64,000 nucleotides of DNA from Brevibacterium marinum (GTDB taxonomy: Bacteria; Actinomycetota; Actinomycetes; Actinomycetales; Brevibacteriaceae), in the NCBI RefSeq assembly GCF_011927955.1, contig NZ_JAATJN010000001.1:186001-250000 (forward strand). The letters run 5' to 3'. Position numbers and translations under genes: made by a program. Within the stretch, counting starts at the first letter, position 1; each line of letters starts with the position of its first letter. The notes under the pieces were generated by a model. It was not told where the DNA came from, made no database searches, and saw nothing but the letters and a program-made list of their open reading frames with translations. This document shows positions 60,188 through 64,000 of this stretch, in pieces.

Positions 60188-61909
60188 TTACTGCGCGGCG
60201 GACTCCTCGTCACGCTGGTCCAGTTCGGGAATCATGGGCACGCGCTGGCCGCGTTCGACGGCGACCTCGGCGGCACGGTCGTAGCCGGCGTCGACGTGGC
60301 GGATGACTCCCATGCCCGGGTCGTTGGTGAGCAGGCGGGCCAGTTTCTGCCCGGCCAGCTCGGTGCCGTCGGCCACGGAGACCTGTCCGGCGTGGATCGA
60401 GCGGCCGATGCCGACGCCGCCGCCGTGGTGGATGGAGACCCAGGTGGCACCCGAAGAGGTGTTGACCAGTGCGTTGAGCAGCGGCCAGTCGGCCACGGCG
60501 TCGGTGCCATCACACATGGATTCGGTCTCGCGGTAGGGGCTGGCGACCGAACCCGAGTCGAGGTGGTCGCGGCCGATGACGATCGGGGCAGAGATCTTGC
60601 CCTCGGCGACCAGCCGGTTGAACAGCAGTCCGGCCTGCTGGCGTTCCTTGTAGCCGAGCCAGCAGATGCGGGCCGGCAGGCCCTCGAACTCGACGTATTC
60701 GTTCGCGGCGTCGAGCCAGGTGGCCAGATGCTCGTTGTCCGGGAAGAGCTCCTTGAGCGCGGCGTCGGTGACCTCGATGTCCTTGGGATCACCGGACATG
60801 GCGACCCAGCGGAACGGTCCGAGACCCTCACAGAAGAGGGGACGGATATAGGCGGGGACGAAGCCGGGGAATTCGAAGGCGCGGTCGTAGCCGGCCTTGC
60901 GAGCCTCGTCGCGGATCGAGTTGCCGTAGTCGAAGACCTCGGCACCGCGGTCCTGGAATTCGACCATGGCACGCACGTGCTTGGCCATGGACTCCTCGGC
61001 ACGGATGGTGAACTTCTCCGCATCCTGTTCGGCCTCGTCGTGCCAGTCGTCGACGCTGACGCCGATGGGCAGGTAGGACAATGGGTCGTGGGCCGAGGTC
61101 TGGTCGGTGACGATGTCGACCTCCGCCGCCTCGTCGCGATCGAGGATGAGCGGCAGGATCTCGGCGGCGTTGCCGACGAGTCCCACGGACAGGGCCTGCT
61201 TGTTCCTCTTGGCCTCGATGACCTTGGCCAGCGCGGTGTCGAGATCGGTTTCGACGTCGTCGAGGTAGCGCTTGGACTTGCGGCGGTCGAGGCGGGTCTT
61301 GTCGACGTCGATGATGAGGCAGGCTCCACCGTTGAGTGTGACCGACAGGGGCTGGGCTCCGCCCATGCCGCCACAGCCGCCCGTGATGGTCAGAGTCCCG
61401 GCCAGCGTTCCGTCGAAGCGCTTGTGGGCGATGGCGCCGAAGGTCTCGTAGGTGCCCTGGAGGATGCCCTGGGTGGCGATGTAGATCCACGAGCCGGCCG
61501 TCATCTGGCCGTACATCATCAGGCCTTCGGCCTCGAGCTCACGGAAGTGCTCCCAGTTGGCCCAGTCGCCGACGAGGTTGGAGTTGGCGATGAGCACGCG
61601 CGGGGCCCATTTGTGGGTGCGCATGACGCCGACGGGCTTGCCCGACTGGACGAGGAGGGTTTCGTCGTCCTCGAGATCGTCGAGGGTCTTGACGATCGCG
61701 TCGTAGGCTTCCCAGGAGCGGGCGGCGCGTCCGGTTCCGCCGTAGACGACGAGATCCTCGGGACGTTCGGCGACCTCGGGGTCGAGGTTGTTCATGAGCA
61801 TGCGCTTGGGGGCTTCGGTCTGCCAGGACTTGGCGCTGATCTGGGTGCCGCGGTCTGCTCTGATCACGCGGGTGGGGTCGTGCTGGGTGAAAGTCGGCTT
61901 CGTGGTCAT
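60188..61909 (-). CDS. hutU: Urocanate hydratase HutU
   Basis: The protein has 573 residues from ATG 61909 (AGGAGAG upstream). It has [31 protein letters not shown], the NAD-binding glycine-rich region and the conserved catalytic Cys in [11 protein letters not shown]. It converts urocanate to imidazolonepropionate using tightly bound NAD+. It is the first gene of the hut operon; the operator TGTCCGA-N4-TCGGACA lies about 190 bp upstream. The frame extends upstream by 33 codons without homology. Confidence 0.92.
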   Translation of the reverse strand: MTTKPTFTQHDPTRVIRADRGTQISAKSWQTEAPKRMLMNNLDPEVAERPEDLVVYGGTGRAARSWEAYDAIVKTLDDLEDDETLLVQSGKPVGVMRTHKWAPRVLIANSNLVGDWANWEHFRELEAEGLMMYGQMTAGSWIYIATQGILQGTYETFGAIAHKRFDGTLAGTLTITGGCGGMGGAQPLSVTLNGGACLIIDVDKTRLDRRKSKRYLDDVETDLDTALAKVIEAKRNKQALSVGLVGNAAEILPLILDRDEAAEVDIVTDQTSAHDPLSYLPIGVSVDDWHDEAEQDAEKFTIRAEESMAKHVRAMVEFQDRGAEVFDYGNSIRDEARKAGYDRAFEFPGFVPAYIRPLFCEGLGPFRWVAMSGDPKDIEVTDAALKELFPDNEHLATWLDAANEYVEFEGLPARICWLGYKERQQAGLLFNRLVAEGKISAPIVIGRDHLDSGSVASPYRETESMCDGTDAVADWPLLNALVNTSSGATWVSIHHGGGVGIGRSIHAGQVSVADGTELAGQKLARLLTNDPGMGVIRHVDAGYDRAAEVAVERGQRVPMIPELDQRDEESAAQ

Positions 61910-62096
61910 GTGACTCTCCTCGTCGTTCGGCGGGCTGGTTCGTCTGCTGATGCGCGATGCCGGTGTCCGGTGGAGCAGAATCACTCCATTGCTGAGCTGC
62001 GGAAGCAAGAGGTTCCCTGCTCACCGGCATCGCCGCTGTCTACACATTCCATTCTGACGATTCCGCGCAGAAGCGAAAGTGGCGTGAGTCAAGTTA

Positions 62097-62114
62097 TGTC
62101 CGAAATATCGGACA
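62097..62114. promoter_or_regulatory. hut operator (copy before hutU)
   Basis: TGTCCGA (62097-62103), AATA, TCGGACA (62108-62114); one more A-T pair extends it to 20 bp. It lies in the 324-bp divergent region between hutU and the AAA+ ATPase. The region is otherwise AT-richer than average and shows no other gene. Confidence 0.78.
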
Positions 62115-62233
62115 TTATTTATGCCACATACTTCTCAATCGAGACGCAATCGATTCTGTAAGTAAAGGTGAAAAAGGCATAGGCTGACCACCAACAGCCC
62201 CGAATCTCCGAGCATCTGAGAAGAGGAACAACG

Positions 62234-63901
62234 ATGTTCATCGCGCCCACTGCAGTCGTCGCAGCCACCGAGTCACAGGCCCTCGCCACGACCCGTGCCC
62301 GGGCCCAGAGCTGGCGTTCGAAGGAGATCGGAATCCCCGATCGCGAGCTCACCGACCAGGCGCTCAGCGACCTCTCCGCCACCGCGGTCAACCTCGGGGA
62401 ACCGTCCTTCGAACGGACCATCACAGCGATCCAGGCCAGCCGCACGGGCGAGACCCCGATCGTCCCCGACATCGTCTCCGCCTCGGAGATCATCCTCGAA
62501 TTCCTCAGAGCCTCCAGGATCGACGGTTGGCTCTACGTGCGCGAATCCGACGGCTATGTCCACCCGTACCTCGTCATGAGCATCGAGTTGGAAAATGGCG
62601 ACAAGACCCGCGGACCACGCGTGAAGATCACTCTCGAGGCCGACAATCCGACGGTCAAGCGTCCCTCCCGCGTGCCCAAGGTCCTCTACTTCGAGGACAC
62701 GGAGATCGTCGGGAAGACACCCGAGGAGGCGCTCACCTCGGCGGGGGTCTTCCGCGAGAATCAAGCACTCAAAGACGAATACGTCGCTCGTCGCAGTGTA
62801 TTCAAGGAGATCATCGATCACGGATTCGGCTCCCAGTACATCTTCACCGGACGCGCCATCCGCACCGACGATCATCGGGCATCGAACCGGCGCAGCGGAC
62901 GCAAGATCGTCAACGACGTCGCCCCCGATGAGATCGCCGGCCTGCGCGGGGCGAGCGCCTCGGCGCTCTTCAATGAGGGCGAATACGGGAATATCCCCCT
63001 GCTCACAGCCGTGCGCGTCTTCGACCTCGCCGCGCAGGACTATCTCGACGTCAACACCGGAGACCTCGAGGAATACGCCTACGATCCGGGGCTGCAGGAC
63101 AAACTCGTCCTCCCCGACGAGCAGCGCGAGCTGCTGACCATCCTCACCTCGGACATCGGCGTCTTCACCGGCGACATCATCGACGGCAAGTCCGCCGGCA
63201 ACGTCATCCTCGCCAAAGGTCGGCCCGGAGTCGGCAAGACCCTGACCGCCGAGGTGTACGCCGAGGTGATCGGCAAACCGCTGTACTCGATCCACTCCGG
63301 GTCCCTGGGCATCACCCCCGAGGCCGTGCGGAAGAACCTCGAGATCATCTTCGATCGCGCCAAGCGCTGGAACGCCGTGCTCCTCCTCGACGAGGCCGAC
63401 GTCTTCGTTCTCGAACGCGGGCTCGACCTGACCCAGAACGCGATCGTCGCTGAGTTCCTGCGCACCCTCGAATACTTCGATGGGCTGCTCTTCCTCACCA
63501 CGAACCGCACCGACGGCGTCGACGAGGCGATCCTCGCCCGCTGCGCGGCAGTCATCGAATACCACGCTCCCGGCCCCGAGGACGCCCGCCAGATCTGGCA
63601 GATCATGGCCCGCGGCAATGATGTCGAGCTCGACCCCGAGCTCCTCGGTCGCCTGGTCCGTGAATTCACCGACATCACCGCCCGCGACATCAAGATGGTG
63701 CTGCGCCTGGCCCTGCGCATCGCCGCCCACCGCGGTGCGACCCTGAGCTTCGACGACTTCGTCCATGCCGCCCACTTCCGCGGCATCCATACCGCCGACG
63801 AGGCCGGCTCCGCAGCCGAGTCCGATTCCTCGGACGACGCCCGGACACCGGACAGGACCGGCACAGACCAGAGCGCGTCCAGGCAGGTTCAGCCGGCATG
63901 A
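62234..63901 (+). CDS. AAA+ ATPase
   Basis: The protein has 555 residues from ATG 62234 (after AGAAGAGG). The N-terminal 300 residues are of unknown fold. The AAA+ core has Walker A GRPGVGKT (329-336), Walker B LLLDEAD (383-389) and a sensor region FLTTNRTDGVDEAILARC, which resembles CbbX/classical AAA modules. The C-terminal 40 residues are polar and low-complexity. Function is unknown; it may remodel a partner protein. It is coupled to the following LysR gene by ATGA. Confidence 0.75.
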   Translation: MFIAPTAVVAATESQALATTRARAQSWRSKEIGIPDRELTDQALSDLSATAVNLGEPSFERTITAIQASRTGETPIVPDIVSASEIILEFLRASRIDGWLYVRESDGYVHPYLVMSIELENGDKTRGPRVKITLEADNPTVKRPSRVPKVLYFEDTEIVGKTPEEALTSAGVFRENQALKDEYVARRSVFKEIIDHGFGSQYIFTGRAIRTDDHRASNRRSGRKIVNDVAPDEIAGLRGASASALFNEGEYGNIPLLTAVRVFDLAAQDYLDVNTGDLEEYAYDPGLQDKLVLPDEQRELLTILTSDIGVFTGDIIDGKSAGNVILAKGRPGVGKTLTAEVYAEVIGKPLYSIHSGSLGITPEAVRKNLEIIFDRAKRWNAVLLLDEADVFVLERGLDLTQNAIVAEFLRTLEYFDGLLFLTTNRTDGVDEAILARCAAVIEYHAPGPEDARQIWQIMARGNDVELDPELLGRLVREFTDITARDIKMVLRLALRIAAHRGATLSFDDFVHAAHFRGIHTADEAGSAAESDSSDDARTPDRTGTDQSASRQVQPA

Positions 63902-64000
63902 TGCTCGAGACCCGCCAGCTGCAGTACTTCGCCACCGTTGCCGAGGAGCGTCATTTCGGCAAGGCAGCGGAGCGGCTCAATCTGGCCCAGCCCTATCTCT
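63898..64000 (+). CDS. LysR-family regulator, N-terminal part (3' end outside window)
   Basis: The frame from ATG 63898 reads MMLETRQLQYFATVAEERHF and then GKAAERLNLAQPYLS, the classical LysR helix-turn-helix start. The gene runs past the window end. It overlaps the AAA+ stop (ATGA). Confidence 0.85.
   Translation, partial: MMLETRQLQYFATVAEERHFGKAAERLNLAQPYL

Overview
The window is high-GC actinobacterial DNA, probably from a Brevibacterium-like member of the Micrococcales. This is inferred from GC-rich codon use, several transcripts that look leaderless, and gene content: DMGO/DMGDH-type enzymes, IclR regulators, BCCT carriers, an actinobacterial Erm and a hut operon with HutF. It looks like ordinary chromosome dense in catabolic islands. 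I saw no phage genes, transposase, CRISPR array, rRNA or intact tRNA. The octamer CGCCGAGG/CCTCGGCG is strikingly frequent on both strands.

1-12 kb: the end of an amino-acid permease, then a methylated-amine demethylation locus. It holds a folate-dependent GcvT/DmdA-like protein, an FMN glutamate-synthase-like protein, two divergent IclR regulators, a dimethylglycine-dehydrogenase-type flavoprotein with its own etfB-etfA, and a CoA-transferase-family racemase. 12-17 kb: small housekeeping and accessory genes (thioesterase, VOC, AraC, HAD, Asp/Glu racemase, SPFH, HdeD-like).

17-23 kb: an Erm-type 23S rRNA methyltransferase behind a short upstream ORF that looks like a macrolide-sensing leader peptide; a Pit phosphate carrier behind a PHO-box-like repeat; a manganese-type DtxR/MntR regulator. 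23-31 kb: BCCT carrier, lipase maturation factor, MntH divergent from a TetR-DoxX pair, a methyltransferase and a membrane protein. 31-36 kb: a LacI-controlled purine/pyrimidine-type permease and amidohydrolase sharing one operator. 36-44 kb: RlmC, a broken HepT, a VOC protein, a LysR-CitMHS-AtuA-small-subunit cluster, and a glycosyltransferase.

44-53 kb: a GntR-controlled cluster that I cannot match to a known pathway (luciferase-like monooxygenase, two AA_synth/DUF1185 paralogues, alpha/beta hydrolase, aldehyde dehydrogenase, 4-OT tautomerase). Divergent from it are a SnoaL-flavin reductase fusion and a BCCT carrier. This is the best candidate for an undescribed system. 53-62 kb: the histidine-utilisation operon hutU-I-H-(M20)-F-iclR. 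It has two matching operators, and the hutU-hutI gap holds two copies of a 44-bp palindrome. The window ends with an AAA+ ATPase and the start of a LysR gene.
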